This document shows, one piece after another, positions 12,995 through 24,779 of a DNA stretch of 64,000 nucleotides (position 1 is the stretch's first letter; each line of letters starts with the position of its first letter). A program made the position numbers and the translations under genes. The notes below the pieces were generated by a model that saw only the letters and a program-made list of their open reading frames with translations, made no database searches and was not told where the DNA came from. Source of the DNA: Pohlia nutans (lineage: Eukaryota; Streptophyta; Bryopsida; Bryales; Mniaceae). The stretch covers positions 28,115,811 to 28,179,810 of the forward strand of contig CM040085.1 in assembly GCA_022496805.1 (NCBI GenBank), written 5' to 3'.

Positions 12995-14128
12995 TTAGCC
13001 GTGCATGGACTCTACCGACAACCACGACTCGATCTGGCTGAAGTTGAAGTCTTGCTCCTCTTGCGCCAATTGCCCATCCGCAGAATCAATCCGGGCGAAT
13101 TCCGATGTTGTCGAACTGACAGTAAGCAAATTCTCTTTAGCTAGGCTGTCGATGCTGTAAGACGATGAAGACGGCGAAGAACAACAACTGGACATGGCAA
13201 AGGGAGGGTTGGCATCGGTCATGTGGAGATTATTCCGAGACTCGAGTGATTCGTGCTCCCACCACGATGGCATTGAGGGCGTGGGCGCCGACATTACCCG
13301 CTTCATCAAGCTCTTTGGAGACCCTGCTGCCATCGATGGCGGACTGTCCGATAATGTACTGTGATCGAATTCCCGCTTGCATGAGCGCATGAAGGGGTAG
13401 GCCTGCGCCGGCTTGACGGTGGTCGGCTGGATCACATAATCGGATGTGCGGCTGCTGCATTGCAAGTGGTGGCAGGGATGTTCATCATGTCGCGTCGGAG
13501 AGAAATTCCGGCATGATGTCGTGTCGGGCGGGAGCGGCGAGGACAGGGGCGGCTGTGTGTGCGCGGGCAGGCCCATGGGCGGGAGGCGGCGGATGGAGCG
13601 CAGGGTTTGGGGCCCGATGGGGTTGGCGCGTTGCGGACGAGGGCGCACAGGCGTGACACCCGTGGTGGCGCTGGGGATGCCCGTCAGCTTCTGCACCAAG
13701 TGTCTAAAGTCGCTCGGATCGGTCTCCAAAATCGTCGTGGGTGTGCGTCGTGACGCGCGGGGGCGGCGTTTTCCCACGGGTCGCGATGTGGATTGTCGCG
13801 CTGACGATGGCGTGGCTCCCGGGGGCTCGCTCGTGGCTCCCGTGGTGGTGGATTGCGGCAGCGACGTGAGGCAGTTTTGTAGCGTTTCGACGAGAGAACG
13901 CGAGCCTGTCTTGCTCCCCACCCGGCCTGTTGGCATAGGATTATTATTCTGTTGCTGCTGCAATGCGTCAGCGTCGCTGGTGCTGGAGGAGTGTAGTGGA
14001 GAGCCGCAAGTGGGCGGCGCCTCCCATGACCAGTCGGTCATGATGTCACTAGGATCTTCCTCGAGCACGCTGGTGGGGGACGCCGCTGGCGCTTTGCCCA
14101 CTCTGTACACGTCGTCCACCTGTTGCAT
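12995..14128 (-). CDS. VQ-motif protein
   Basis: A 377-residue single-exon protein with the plant VQ signature FxxxVQxLTG at residues 141-150 (FRHLVQKLTG), preceded by the usual acidic lead ILETDPSD. VQ proteins are nuclear (some plastid) partners of WRKY factors and MAP kinase substrates in defence and growth signalling; that role is known for the family, not shown here. A basic stretch (GKRRPRASRR, 119-128) just upstream could be a nuclear signal. The rest is low-complexity Ser, Pro and Thr with a Gln run near 57-60, and the C-terminus is acidic and aromatic (SQIESWLSVESMHG). Residues 20-30 (SVLEEDPSDIM) echo the lead of the VQ motif without VQ. The start is the first ATG; a likely 3' splice site (TTTGTATGCAG on the minus strand) lies about 41 bp upstream, suggesting a 5'-UTR intron. 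It is much more GC-rich than its surroundings. A 240-codon antisense frame is a shadow. Confidence 0.85.
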   Translation of the reverse strand: MQQVDDVYRVGKAPAASPTSVLEEDPSDIMTDWSWEAPPTCGSPLHSSSTSDADALQQQQNNNPMPTGRVGSKTGSRSLVETLQNCLTSLPQSTTTGATSEPPGATPSSARQSTSRPVGKRRPRASRRTPTTILETDPSDFRHLVQKLTGIPSATTGVTPVRPRPQRANPIGPQTLRSIRRLPPMGLPAHTQPPLSSPLPPDTTSCRNFSPTRHDEHPCHHLQCSSRTSDYVIQPTTVKPAQAYPFMRSCKREFDHSTLSDSPPSMAAGSPKSLMKRVMSAPTPSMPSWWEHESLESRNNLHMTDANPPFAMSSCCSSPSSSSYSIDSLAKENLLTVSSTTSEFARIDSADGQLAQEEQDFNFSQIESWLSVESMHG

Positions 14129-14169
14129 AATGCTTCAATCCGTCTTGATCCCTTTGTCGTCTTCCTAAT

Positions 14170-15657
14170 CTGCATACAAATGGGAGTACAATTAGCCGCG
14201 AAGATTCAGATTGCTGAATCCATTTCCTGAACCCACGATTTTGCTTGACTGTGGAATCCGTTTTCCTACTCCATGTGCCACATTGTAATCACGGGGATTC
14301 CAGATTTCATTCTAGCTTTTGAGCTGTATACATGTACAAAAGGTGGAACTCTAAATATTATTATAATTTCCTTAACTGTTGCGTGGTCTCTGTACATACT
14401 AAGTCTGAAGTTGGTCTCAATATATACTCATACTAACGAAGCGAGAATCAAAATCTACAACAGAAAACGTTTTGTTCAAGTCGATGAATGACTACCTGCT
14501 CGTCGCAGAAGCCTAGCTAGCTTTTCTCTTCGTACACCCAACTAATTTCTTTAAAAGCTTGATGTTTTTGTTGTTGTGTGCACTCGAAATTCCCGTCTCA
14601 AAACTTCCCCTGGTTTCAAGCTAGCTTTCAACGTAAATTTGTCGAGAGAGCCTCTCATTCACTTCAATCCATCGACGAGCCACAACGTACAGCAGCAGAA
14701 TATCCAATCCAATATCCCCAGTCTTCTTGTGCACCACACTCGATCTAGATCGCTAGACCCACACGTACAAACCCTACGCCCACCCCAAAATCGCAAATCT
14801 CGCACGCCAGCTCCACCGTGCTCGCGAATCGCACCACACCGCAAAAAGTTGCTCACTGGGGCTCACCAAGAATTCCAGCTCAATCCAAAGTGCAAGAAAG
14901 GAATGGTACGGATAGATGAAACAGCAACGTCGGTAGGGACGAAGAGAGCCTGGCGCCGAGGTCTGGCGGCAAATTGCTTGCAAGTCGAATGACGAGAGAA
15001 CAGGAGCACGGCGTGCGCAGCAACGGAGCTAGTAGAGTGCAGCATTGAAGTGAAGAAGCAGGGGTAAAAGTACAGTACAGTGCGGACTAGCTCACGCGGA
15101 AGAACCGAAAGGGCGGAGAAAATGCCCCAATGAATTCGTTAGGCTAGCAACGGGATTCTGGTGGTTGCTTGGAGGCAGCTAGTTCAGCAGGTGATCGAGG
15201 ATGAATATGAGCTTGGAGAGTGAGCACTCAGGAATTAACGACACTAATAAGGAACGACGTGACAGATTTTAGGGCCGCCTGCAGTGAAGAAAGGGTGGAT
15301 TGCTGATCGAGGGCTGCAACTTCCGTGCTTGGGCAAGTGATCGAGGGCCCAGCCCATCGCCCCGCCTCGGTCCAGCCCGTCGATCGACGATGGGCCCACA
15401 ACCTGGTGCACAGTCAACACGATCATTGTTGACGCGTGTTGACTCCCTCGCGGCCGCTTTCATAGCCATCAGTATACCGACAGTCCACGCCCCGCTAGAC
15501 ACGTACCCGACAATAGTGTGAAATGAGATTATGACGGAGCAGGTGCCGCGATGGATCGAGCAGGAGCCTCGCCGTCCGCGAGTTACAGTGAAAAGTGAAA
15601 CGAGTCTCATTAGGGTTTTTTGGATCCTTCGTAGGTATGATACTTAGGCCCACTTTA
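14170..15657. other. Upstream region of the VQ gene, no further gene recognised
   Basis: It probably holds the 5' UTR (with an intron) and promoter of the minus-strand VQ gene. Base composition is mixed and locally GC-rich at 14.7-15.6 kb. Frames at 14576-14992 (plus) and 15269-15610 (minus) are open but show no recognisable domain. Confidence 0.45.
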
Positions 15658-15960
15658 GAGCATCCCCACTCCTACACGCTAGAGATGATTCGCTGAAATT
15701 ATTCATTTACATTTGAAGAGCCCTTGCACTTATACTCCCCCACCCTTGGAGGCCCCTCACACATCAAAAGTGCACATCAAATAGTCAATGGACCAATCAC
15801 AAGTAGAATGTGGGGATATAGTCAACTAAATAGTGATTTGAAGGGCCATTTCTTAACACGCTAGGATCCAGAGTCAAGAGGCATTTTGGAAGGGCCCCTG
15901 GCACTTTTCATCTAGTTCTGGAGTGCGAGAGACTCTGGGAGGGCTGCGGTGGAGCTGCTC
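15658..15960. mobile_element. Harbinger/Tourist-like MITE, long form (303 bp)
   Basis: The termini are GAGCATCCCCACTCC and GAGCTGCTC, flanked by TTA at 15655-15657 and 15961-15963. The left ~65 bp and right ~110 bp match the 178-bp copy at 11365-11542. The extra middle includes CACACATCAAAAGTGCACAT. The shorter copy is best explained as an internal deletion derivative. Confidence 0.75.
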
Positions 15961-15963
15961 TTA

Positions 15964-17540
15964 TACTTGCTGGATTGAGGGCCGGCCCGAATTCTTTAAA
16001 TTTCAACCAATTTCAACCAATAGGATCGCTCGATTCTTTCAAATCCAACCCAAGGGCTTTATACTAGGGCCGGGCCGGAAGGAGCAATTTTTCCTATGTG
16101 GCGTCCTATGTGGCATGATTTTGGCGCCAAATCTTTGGGCCGGTTTGATGAAATTGGGACAAGGTTTGCCATGGCCCGAACTCCAAATTTGGGCCGGATT
16201 GAATCGGGCCAGCCTTCCATCCAGCCCCAGCCTGTGTATAAAGTGGGCCTTACATTTTTTAATTTCTTTTTCCCCTTTGGCATTTTAATATCCCTCGACT
16301 ATTTTTAAATCAGAGCTTCAGTTTTCAGAGCTTCAGACATAACATTCAGTAGCCTTCACGCGCACCATAATATTCAGGAGCATTCCAAGAGGCTGCCTTT
16401 TAGTTTCATCCACCTTTATATATGGAGTGATTAGTGATTTGTAGTTGAATGGACTGTTGAATCAAATAAACAATTACAAAACACTGTTGAATTGTGATTG
16501 AGTGAGTGCTTTCCATTACTGTTCACTATGCCTGATTGCTCTTGCTTAATGCCACCTGCCCCCATAGCTACTGATATGATGTGAAATATCCCACATCATT
16601 TCATTGGGCAATGAAATGATGTGGAATATTCCACATCATTCTGTTGGGGGAAGGCAGCAGTCACAGAGGCTACTGAATGTTATGACTGCCTTTACATCCA
16701 TCGAATGGTATAGAAGTTCATAGAAAGTTTTTTTTAAAAAGTTGCGAGCGAGCGTTGGTCGGCGTGCTGCTACAATGCCAGCATTAATTTACTACAATAT
16801 CAATATCTTCTTCTTTTTTATTATGTGTTTGGAGCTTTGAGATCTTGTTGACCTTCTCCTCTCGGTTGCCATTACCTCCGCCTTTCTGTAAAATAAGCTA
16901 GCTACTGATTTTGCCATACATGATGATGTCAAATATTATGCACATTCTCCTCAAGGGCATGGCAGAGCCAGTGAAGGCTACTGAATATTTTGGAATTTAC
17001 AGAGCGCTTTGAACTAGGAGCAAAATTCGGTAAACGATTGGAGCAAGTAGCAAATTTCTATACTAGGCAGCTAACACGTATTTTGTTATAATGGGAATAT
17101 TCAAATTATCAAAAACTCAACCGACCTTAAATCCAACATCCAAATTGAGCAAAGAACACGTGATCGAGAGCTAAAGTTCATACGAAACAAGTTGTTGCAA
17201 TCATGAAAACACATTTGCAATCGAAGTTTGAAGAAACACCTCATTTAAACAGTAAAGTCAATTAAAATGGGAGTCATGTTTCATGTGGCCAAAACACATT
17301 TACAATCCAAGTTTGAAGAAACAACTCATTAAAAAAATAAAGTCAATTAAAATGGGAGTCAATGAGAAATGCCAAAAAAATTCGAATAGTTATGTATTTA
17401 TGGCACTACATTTAAAGGAATTGTTAGAATCAGCGCTACTAAAAATAGCAAAAGAGCACGTCTACATGCAATTTTAAGAGGATTTCAAGGGCAGAAAAGC
17501 GCGTCAGTGTATTTCAAAGCTTAAAATCACGATTGACTCC
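15964..17540. other. Non-genic stretch with a small foldback
   Basis: No gene is recognised. At about 16576-16640 a foldback pairs ATGATGTGAAATATCCCACA with a related downstream arm around GGGCA. A short direct repeat (AATCCAAGTTTGAAGAAACA) occurs near 17220 and 17305, each followed by GTCAATTAAAATGGGAGTCA. Confidence 0.45.
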
Positions 17541-17561
17541 TTTAGCTCGACTAGAGCTAAA
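17541..17561. repeat. Element-A palindrome, left-flank copy (degenerate)
   Basis: The 21-bp site reads TTTAGCTCGA, then CTAG in the centre, then AGCTAAA. It is an imperfect copy of the palindrome otherwise seen upstream of the same element's gene at 20.7-21.6 kb. It sits just past the 3' end of the pseudogene, so the element carries sites on both sides. Confidence 0.7.
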
Positions 17562-17594
17562 TTGCAAAGCCAGGAATAATCTAGAATTGTCCTC

Positions 17595-20545
17595 CTACTC
17601 CTCTTCGGTGTCAAACCGCTGAATACTCTCTCTGATGATGTTGATCTGCCGCTCCGATATTGAGATTGTCGGACGCCGAGAGCCAGGTTTTGTACTTGAT
17701 TTCCATGACGTAAAAATAGCACCACCATGAAGCCATTCCGGGTTCTGGCTATCGTCAACCTTCCATTTGAAACCTTTCTTTGTATTCCACCCGACATAGG
17801 TATCTTGAACGACGTTGCTTTTGGTTGCAGGTTTAAAATATTGGATTTGAATACACCCTGGATTGTTGTGATCAACATCAAAATCCGACAAAGCCCTAGC
17901 AATCCAGAAAGGTCGAGCATCTCCATCTGCAGGACGTAAAGCTAGAAAATATCCAGCAAAAACATCTCGACCAACACGAAATGACTCTCTTGGTCTGTCA
18001 CACAAGCGGCCAATAAAATGCAGATCCTGCCCATATTCCTCTCGCAATTCGCCTGTATTCAAGAATTCTCGTGTCACAGATACTCGAATTAAAGGCCAAC
18101 AGCCGTTCTTCAAAGATGAAGGAACTTCCATAGGCTCTACCAAAGCAAGCTTCACTGCCCGCCAATAGCGTATAACAGCATCATGCCGCCGTCGAAATTC
18201 TCCAGATATGTCTTCAGCACATGAAGTCTCCCACATCTTAATAAAACCTGCAATGCCTTTTACAATCTCATCGCGGTTCTTCATAGGAATTGGCGCTAGA
18301 GGTTTCATTTCACCCGTAGGCAATAACGGCAGCCCCGTATTTGCATCTTCCTTCTACAATTTTATACCTCCATTAGTAGAAGGAAGCCACTCATTGTCAG
18401 AGCATAACATTTTATACTGCATCATGGGCCATCCATTATCATGCTTGTAAAACTTGAACTGCTGACCTTCCGAATGACCAATAAGAATTTCCTCTCTAGA
18501 AGCAATATAGTCCTTGATATAGCCTTTGAAGTATGGAATCTCCTCAATCAAATGAGGAATGACAGGCAGTGACTCTGCGTCCATAAATGACTTCATCAGA
18601 AGAGGAATCGTGAGAAAGTCGATTTCTTTCAAAATCATGCTCCAACGTCCGAAGAGAGCGTCAATATCTTCATGTGTATGTCCCACCAACAAGAAATTGA
18701 CATATACCTCACGGAACACACCCATGTGTACGAGAAGAGACCAGAAGCAAAACATGAACCGGTTCTTGTTGTCAGAAGCCGCGTTGTCAAGTTGCACATG
18801 CAAGACGGGAGGTAGAGGCTCCGCCACCCCTGAAATTTCACTTTCAGGGAGAAGAGAGTTCAAACACCCTTCTTTTCCAAATAGCACCGCTTCAAATAGT
18901 GGGTGCGTTCCTGATCCACCGAATAATGACTTAGAATACGATATCGGAACGCCTTCAAGATCTCGAAGAAGCTTTAATATTGAACCAACGGTGTGATTGC
19001 AATCACTAGGATAAATGTCAAGCCCGTAATGAGCATACCGGACATCGCTATGCCCGTGCGCAATCATGCCAGTGACAGCAATTGGAAGTTTCATCAAGGC
19101 ATCATTTGCTTTTGTTTTATGCAAAAACAAGGGACATGCAGTCTTGGCATGGTCCATTTTGTCGTGAATTATGCATAGAACATCCCTCGGTCTCTGGATA
19201 GACATCGAACGATTCGTATAGTAATACTCGTAATGAGTTTCTTGTTGATCCAGATGGTGTTTAAGCTTCTTAATCCATATATTTTCTTCAGATGATTCTG
19301 GAACCATAGACTTGATCATTGACTCAAGTCGGTCACACGTGGAGCAACGAGCAAAACTGTCACCAAATGCCTTCTTCGAGTATTCAGAGAATTTTGTCTT
19401 CCTGATCTTGCTAAGGGTGCTTTGCGCAATGCATTTCAAGCCCAATCTCTTATTGATGTCGTTAATCTCAGGAATAGCATCCTTCCATTTGAAAGACAAC
19501 GGCAAGGACCGCGATACCACCTTCACACCAGTAGTCAGCATCTTGGCTTTGTGAGGCATATGATCAGCGACACTGTCAATTAAAGTCTTCAGCGTAGCAA
19601 CAGCTTGCTTTACATGGAGACGAGGTTTCTTTGACCAACATTGCCATGATGTCGAGCACATAGACCAGCAGTAGCCTCAGCTTTTTTCCTATAGAAGGTT
19701 GCAAGGGGGACCCCAGTAATATGTTGCCATGCACGCGCGCAAACATCGATGCCTTCAGTGGTCACCATCATACTCCCATCGGGTGCCTGATGAAACCGAT
19801 TGTGTACATCTATCTTGAAGTGAGCCTTGAATTTAAAATCCGAAGACTTGTACATCTGCTTTCGGAGAGCCATAATTTTCTCCCGAAGGAAAGGCTGACA
19901 ACAGTTTTTGCTGCAGCACATCTTACTTGCAACCAAGTTCACAGACTCCAACGTTAGAAGCTGCTCTTCTCTCTTGGTCCTCACGACACGATGATTTCTT
20001 TCTCCCAACTCATATGGACGAACTCCCTTCCTCTTTGGATGATCGCGGGCATAAACGGCAGCGTTGTATTCGTCACGACGTAAATGATCAAGTAGTGACC
20101 AACCGCCATGAATGGCATAGCTAAGTTTCCATGTCCTGGTTCCAAATATCGTATCCGCAGGTACGAAGTCCAAATTCAAGCACTTCACGATCTGCACGAC
20201 TACTTGGTCTTCACCTAATGGCTCGTCATTAGACTCAAGTACCGACTCAGAGTCCATGCTCTGACAAATACCTTCTGCTATAATGTCCCCTCCATCATTG
20301 AGCAGTGTCACAAATTTAGTAATCCATTTGCTTCTCGGAAGTCCGGGACAATCATTCAAATGATCCGGCAGGACAAGCTGAGGGACTTCCAACTCCTATA
20401 AGACCGAAAACAATGATGTTTGTGATTAACACAATCATAACGTCTTATAACAAGACAACGATGTAATAAGCGTGCTAAACAGAAACACTACCTCGGATGA
20501 AAGACTGCCAAAATCCCATTCGCCATCAGATACACTTGACACCAT
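17595..20545 (-). pseudogene. DUF7869-type transposase-like protein, decayed
   Basis: Exon 1 (20545-20492) encodes an 18-residue acidic start and ends at a GTAGTG donor. Exon 2 opens at 20395 and runs to 17595. Two lesions break it: a 1-base loss in an A run near 19626 (frame change) and an in-frame TAG at 18354-18356. Recognisable parts, in order: a Cys cluster (CSKNCCQPF); a conserved block ending ATAGLCARHHGNVGQR; CSTCDR; IIHDKMDHAKT; the DUF7869 core LHVQLDNAASDNKNR followed by LLVGHTHEDIDALFGR. The acidic residues in HDKMDH, QLDN and HEDID could form an RNase H-like DDE/D triad; that is inference. The C-terminal ~240 residues hold a Trp-rich block (TYVGWNTKKGFKWKV). DUF7869 proteins are known from transposon-like repeats of plants and other eukaryotes. 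The stop could alternatively be removed by an unseen intron, but the frameshift argues for decay. Confidence 0.75.
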
Positions 20546-20746
20546 ATTGAAAGATCAAAAGAACTGCACCACCAATATAGTGCTCGGGAAGATTTTCTAC
20601 ACGCCAACAATAAAAACAACTCAGTAATCGATAGTCATTCAAGTCAATGCAGCACTTCAGTCATCATCGTTACATGAGACGGTATACTTGCAAATGGAGA
20701 GCTAAGTCCCGTGATTGCAAATTCCACATGTACAAATTGAGCAATA

Positions 20747-21560
20747 TTAGCTCGAATCGAGCTAAATAATACTCCTAATAATAATGAACTCAAATTGATC
20801 AAACACATTGTAAATAGAATGTCAGGATTGCTGTGATAGCGGCCAAACCGTAAACTTCCTAATAGCTCAAATCGAGAAAAAATAAACATCAGCGACTATT
20901 CTAGGAACCAGTAATTCAAGATTTTTGACAGAACTATCAGAAATCATTAAAGATAGAATATATCTGATATCGTGTAAATATATGAAAGCTATTAAATATC
21001 GTGTACAAACTGATAGAAATTAGCTCGAATTGAGGTAAAGGGAGATCCACTGAAATGAATGAACGGAGAATGATCAAACACACTCGAAAGAGCCTAGTTT
21101 ACATTTCTGTTTATTTTAGAAATTAAAGAACTTAAGATATACATAAGGTAGTACTATCCTTTTAGCTCGAATCGAGCTAAAAGGAGATCCACTCAAATGA
21201 ATGAACTGAAGTGATATTTATTAGCCTGAACGCGCGTATGTGCACTGGGAGGATTTCCGGAAGGTAAAATTAGCTCGAATCGAGCTAAACCGACGGCATC
21301 TGTTTTATTCCCGCCAGTTTCGATTCTTTCTTAAATGGGTATCGGCGCATAATAGCGCTGGTGTATATTGAGTAACCCAATTAATACATACCCGACCTGC
21401 TTCCTGAAATGATTGGTATCCGAACCAACAATGTGAAAAAACACCGTAGCAGGAGTACCATTTAGCTCGACTCGAGCTAAATAGACCGACTAAAACAAGG
21501 CTAACAGTCGGCCTTCAAATCAAGCTAGTCCATGGCCTAATTAGCTCGACTCGAGCTAAA
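20747..21560. repeat. Cluster of palindromic sites upstream of the DUF7869 gene
   Basis: Copies of TTAGCTCGANTCGAGCTAA lie at 20747-20765, 21159-21185 (extended to 27 bp by CC/GG ends), 21270-21288, 21461-21481 and 21541-21560, with degenerate copies near 20869 and 21019. The centre base is A or C. They lie in the likely promoter, 5' UTR or intron region of the minus-strand gene. They could be transposase or silencing-factor binding sites; no protein partner is shown. Confidence 0.9.
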
Positions 21561-22186
21561 CAGACATATCCCCGGATATAAGAACAGTATCAGAATTTAT
21601 GCAATGAACAATGAAGTCCACATACGCTTCTCGGGAATTGTGCACAGATAATATACATGAAATGCCTCGATTTCCGTACAGACCTACTACGTCGTAGTCT
21701 ACGTTACCAATGGATACGCAGCTTAGCAAATGCACCAAACAATCACTGCTCAACATCAATCTACCACCCCTAAACGTTACAAGTGAGTGGAAACGGAACA
21801 TTGATGAAAACAATGAAAGAATTGGAAAAATTAGGACTCACTGTCAACGGCCCAGACGTCGATCCCAAATGCTGAATACAAAAACGCTGAGAGCATCATC
21901 CACGGCATCGACAATTGCAGCAACAACTACAATCCGAGCTCCTACGCCGGCATCGACAACGCGCACATCATTGAGTGCTGAGAAATTGCCCTAAACGCTG
22001 GACAAACGCTACAATTGCTTGGAACACTACAAATTGCTCGAAACAGTGAATCAAACCAGCAAGAAATCAACTACGACCGCGTGTTAGGTCATGTGCAGCC
22101 GAAGAACGCAATAGAGAAATGAGAAACGCGGAAGCGAAGGTTGCACATACGACGCAACCCGAGCGGGGGTGCTAGTATGTGAGCAC
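21561..22186. other. Likely 5' leader or promoter region of element A
   Basis: No gene is recognised on either strand. It is moderately GC-rich and has imperfect repeats of GGCATCGACAA (near 21904 and 21950) and of ACAATTGCTT/ACAAATTGCTC (near 22010). Its position upstream of the minus-strand gene suggests a leader. Confidence 0.4.
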
Positions 22187-22213
22187 AAGAGCGGAGAGCG
22201 GAGAGCGGAGAGC
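22187..22213. repeat. GAGCGGAGAGC terminal-type repeat, left partner
   Basis: The run is AAGAGCGGAGAGC followed by two more GGAGAGC units. An inverted counterpart lies at 32492-32540. The two face each other 10.3 kb apart and could be ends of an element, either the DNA between them or the elements outside them. Confidence 0.55.
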
Positions 22214-22683
22214 CTAGGATTTTTTGAGAATTTTTTCTAGCGGTTTAGAAAAGTACCGATGACCGTGGGGCGAGGGTGTATGACCGTGGGACCATTAGGA
22301 ATGATGATTTAGTGATTTAGGATTCTTAATGTTGTATCCATGCAAAATAAGTTTGAATTTTAGATCAGCGTTTAGGGTTTAGGGTGAGCTCGATCGTGAT
22401 TTAGGGTGAACGTTGTAGCTACTAGAAAATTCAGCGTCCAAATCAACAGAGAAGTGTTGATTTTTTCTGTTGGTTAGGTCGACTTGATTTGGACATTGAT
22501 CAACAAAAATCTGTTGATTTTTTCTGTTGATTCGGTCAAAATAATTACAAAAAAGAAAAAAAAAAAAAAAAACTTTTTTTGCTCCCCGGATTCGCTGGGC
22601 AGCCAAAAACTTTGCCGGGCGAATCCGGGCTGCCAATTTTTTTTTACTGCCCAACATATACGGGCAGCCAAGCCTCACACTTC

Positions 22684-22752
22684 CGGTCACCACCCGGGTT
22701 CGAACTCCCAACCTCTTAGTTCTAACACAACACTCTTACCAATCAATCACCT
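22684..22752 (-). repeat. tRNA-like segment inside the CACTA-like element
   Basis: On the minus strand a B-box-like GGGAGTTCGAACCCGG is preceded about 35 bp upstream by an A-box-like TGATTGATTGGTAAGAG, the normal tRNA order. The other CACTA element has a diverged segment in the matching place (43150-43220). Stems are not convincing enough for a tRNA call. Confidence 0.5.
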
Positions 22753-22838
22753 CTTGAATTTGATGACCAAAGAAGTTTTTGTTTGTTAATTATACACTTA
22801 GAATACAATGTTGTCGAAATCAGCAGACTTTGGCGGCC

Positions 22839-23152
22839 ATTTTGACATAGTAAAATAACTTTTTTCAAAAAACTTTGAACTAATAAAAGTTGAGTAATCA
22901 AGTAAAGCTTCATATCCAAAAACCCGTTTGTGATTTTGAGCCTCCATTTAAAAGTTATAGACAAAAACCAGAGTGGGTGTTTGAAAATATTAAAAAATAT
23001 ATTCCTTGCTACCGCACTCTGAATTTTGTCTATAACTTTTGAATGGAGGCTCAAAATCACAAACGGATTTTTGTAGATGAAACTTAACTTGATTTCTCAA
23101 CTTTTCTTAGTTCAAAAGTTTTTGGAAAAAGTTATTTTACTATGACAAAATG
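22839..23152. repeat. Long inverted repeat, arms about 140 bp
   Basis: The left arm (about 22839-22975) and right arm (about 23012-23152) are reverse complements with scattered mismatches. Shared words include AATCACAAACGG / CCGTTTGTGATT and AGCCTCCATT / AATGGAGGCT. The loop is about 36 bp. A transcript would fold into a long hairpin. Confidence 0.75.
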
Positions 23153-23200
23153 GCCAATAAAGTTTGCGGTTTTTAAAAAAAAAATTGTGAATGATTAAGT

Positions 23201-23747
23201 TAACCCTTGAATGACAAAGGGAGTGAGGGAAAAACCTAGATGTGTTATATGATGTTACTTTTGCAATTTTGATGAACTTTGGTTCAAAAGAGGAAATGAG
23301 AAGCACGATGTTTAGTAATTCTCTGTATGGTCAAACTTCCAAAAAGTGTTTTAAATACTCATTTAATGAATTTAGATGCATTTACCATTTGAAATTCACC
23401 AAAATTACTAATTCTACATTTAGAGCATGAAATTTGGTATGATTGGTTACAACTAAACATTCCATTCTAAAATTTTAAAAGAATTTTTTTCAAAGGAGAA
23501 AAGATCATTAGTTTCCTGAAGTAGTAAGTTTTATAACACTAAGACAATATTGGGGTCTATGTCGTTGAATAATTCCTCACTAAACCTCAATATTGCAAAT
23601 AAAATGTATCAAACAACACTAGAGCATGATTTCTCCCCCTAATTTCGACAAGATATTAAAACTTGAAGATGTCATTTCCTAATCATGGGTAGTCAGTGCT
23701 ATTTTGGGTGCGACCAAACAATGGTTGATTGGTCATTTAGGGGTTAA
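23201..23747. mobile_element. TTAA-flanked element, family 4 (about 547 bp), nested
   Basis: It starts TTAACCCTTGAATGAC and ends GGTCATTTAGGGGTTAA. It lies inside the CACTA-like element, so it is the younger insertion. A second right end of this type lies near 24525 without a clear left end. Confidence 0.6.
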
Positions 23748-24779
23748 TGAGTTAAATTGATTGAATGTTTCAAAAAAACGGATTACTGTGTAGGAAAAAA
23801 GAAAGATTCCAAATTTCCAGCACAAAGATTCAGAGAAGAAAGAAGAAAAAGGTTCACAGATGACTATCATCCCATTCAAGTGGGTTTATTTGTTTGGGCG
23901 TCCCTGTGATTGTTTCTGATGGAGCTGAAAGTCAGTCAGCAACCAAAGTGTGTCAAAATTCACCCTCAATAATAGCTTTAATTAAGAAAATATCAACCTG
24001 CTTGTGTCTTGAAATTGTTTGTCAGGGATGATGAAAGTATGCAAAATTGCAGTTATATAATCTAATTACATAAAACATCCATCCTAGTACTAAATGATTA
24101 CAAACCAAACTCATATTATTTTAAGTTATCTATGTGAAAAGAAATTGACTTTGGTATCTTGTCATATGCTAGACTTCAAATTTTGAAATGGCAAGGATTT
24201 ACACTTGTACAAAAGGTGGCACCTCTGGGACATGCCCAAGCAAAATCACTTTGCATGCGTGGATTTGAGCATTGCTTACGTGGGCATCTCCCTCGGCAAT
24301 GCCACCTTTTCTACTAGTGTTGGAGCATGCCCAACAACATGGGAATGCAACAACCCATTGTTAGGATACTAAAAGTTTGAGGTAAATATGACCCCAATAA
24401 TAGTTATGTACTATGCGCTAAAAAAAATGAAAACTTGGAAAATGTCATTTTTTGCCCATAGGTAGTCACTGTTGTTTGAGCTGCGATCAGAAAATGGTTG
24501 AGCAGTCATTTAATTTAGGGGTTAAAAAAAATCAAAGTACATAGAACTTCAACCATGATGTTTAAATTTTGCCCAAATAAGGGTGTTTTAAATGTTTTAA
24601 ATGTTTTAAGTGTTTTGAAAGTCATAATTGTGTGCTTTGATGCCTTCCAACCTTCGAGATTATGTTCACAATCTTATTAAGAGTTTGTATAAAGAATTTA
24701 AAACCAATTGGATCTATTTGTCGTAGGTGCCATAAATTGTTCAAAAGTAAAAAAAATCATCTTTTGAAAAATCGAGTCC

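Noticed and set aside
13446..14168. Long plus-strand open frame of 240 codons
   Set aside because: It is antisense to the VQ gene, which has a recognisable motif; the GC-rich sequence keeps several frames open by chance.
14576..15610. Open frames of 138 and 113 codons upstream of the VQ gene
   Set aside because: No recognisable domain, no splice support, and the region is better explained as leader and promoter of the minus-strand gene.
15923..16308. Plus- and minus-strand frames of 70-121 codons
   Set aside because: They overlap the MITE end and a repetitive segment and show no known motif.
20747..21560. CRISPR-like spaced repeats
   Set aside because: Spacing is irregular, the repeats are perfect palindromes scattered in promoter, intron and coding sequence, and the genome is eukaryotic with no cas genes.
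22379..22789. Open frames around the A/T run at 22550-22571
   Set aside because: They depend on the homopolymer and lie in the CACTA-like element and its tRNA-like segment.
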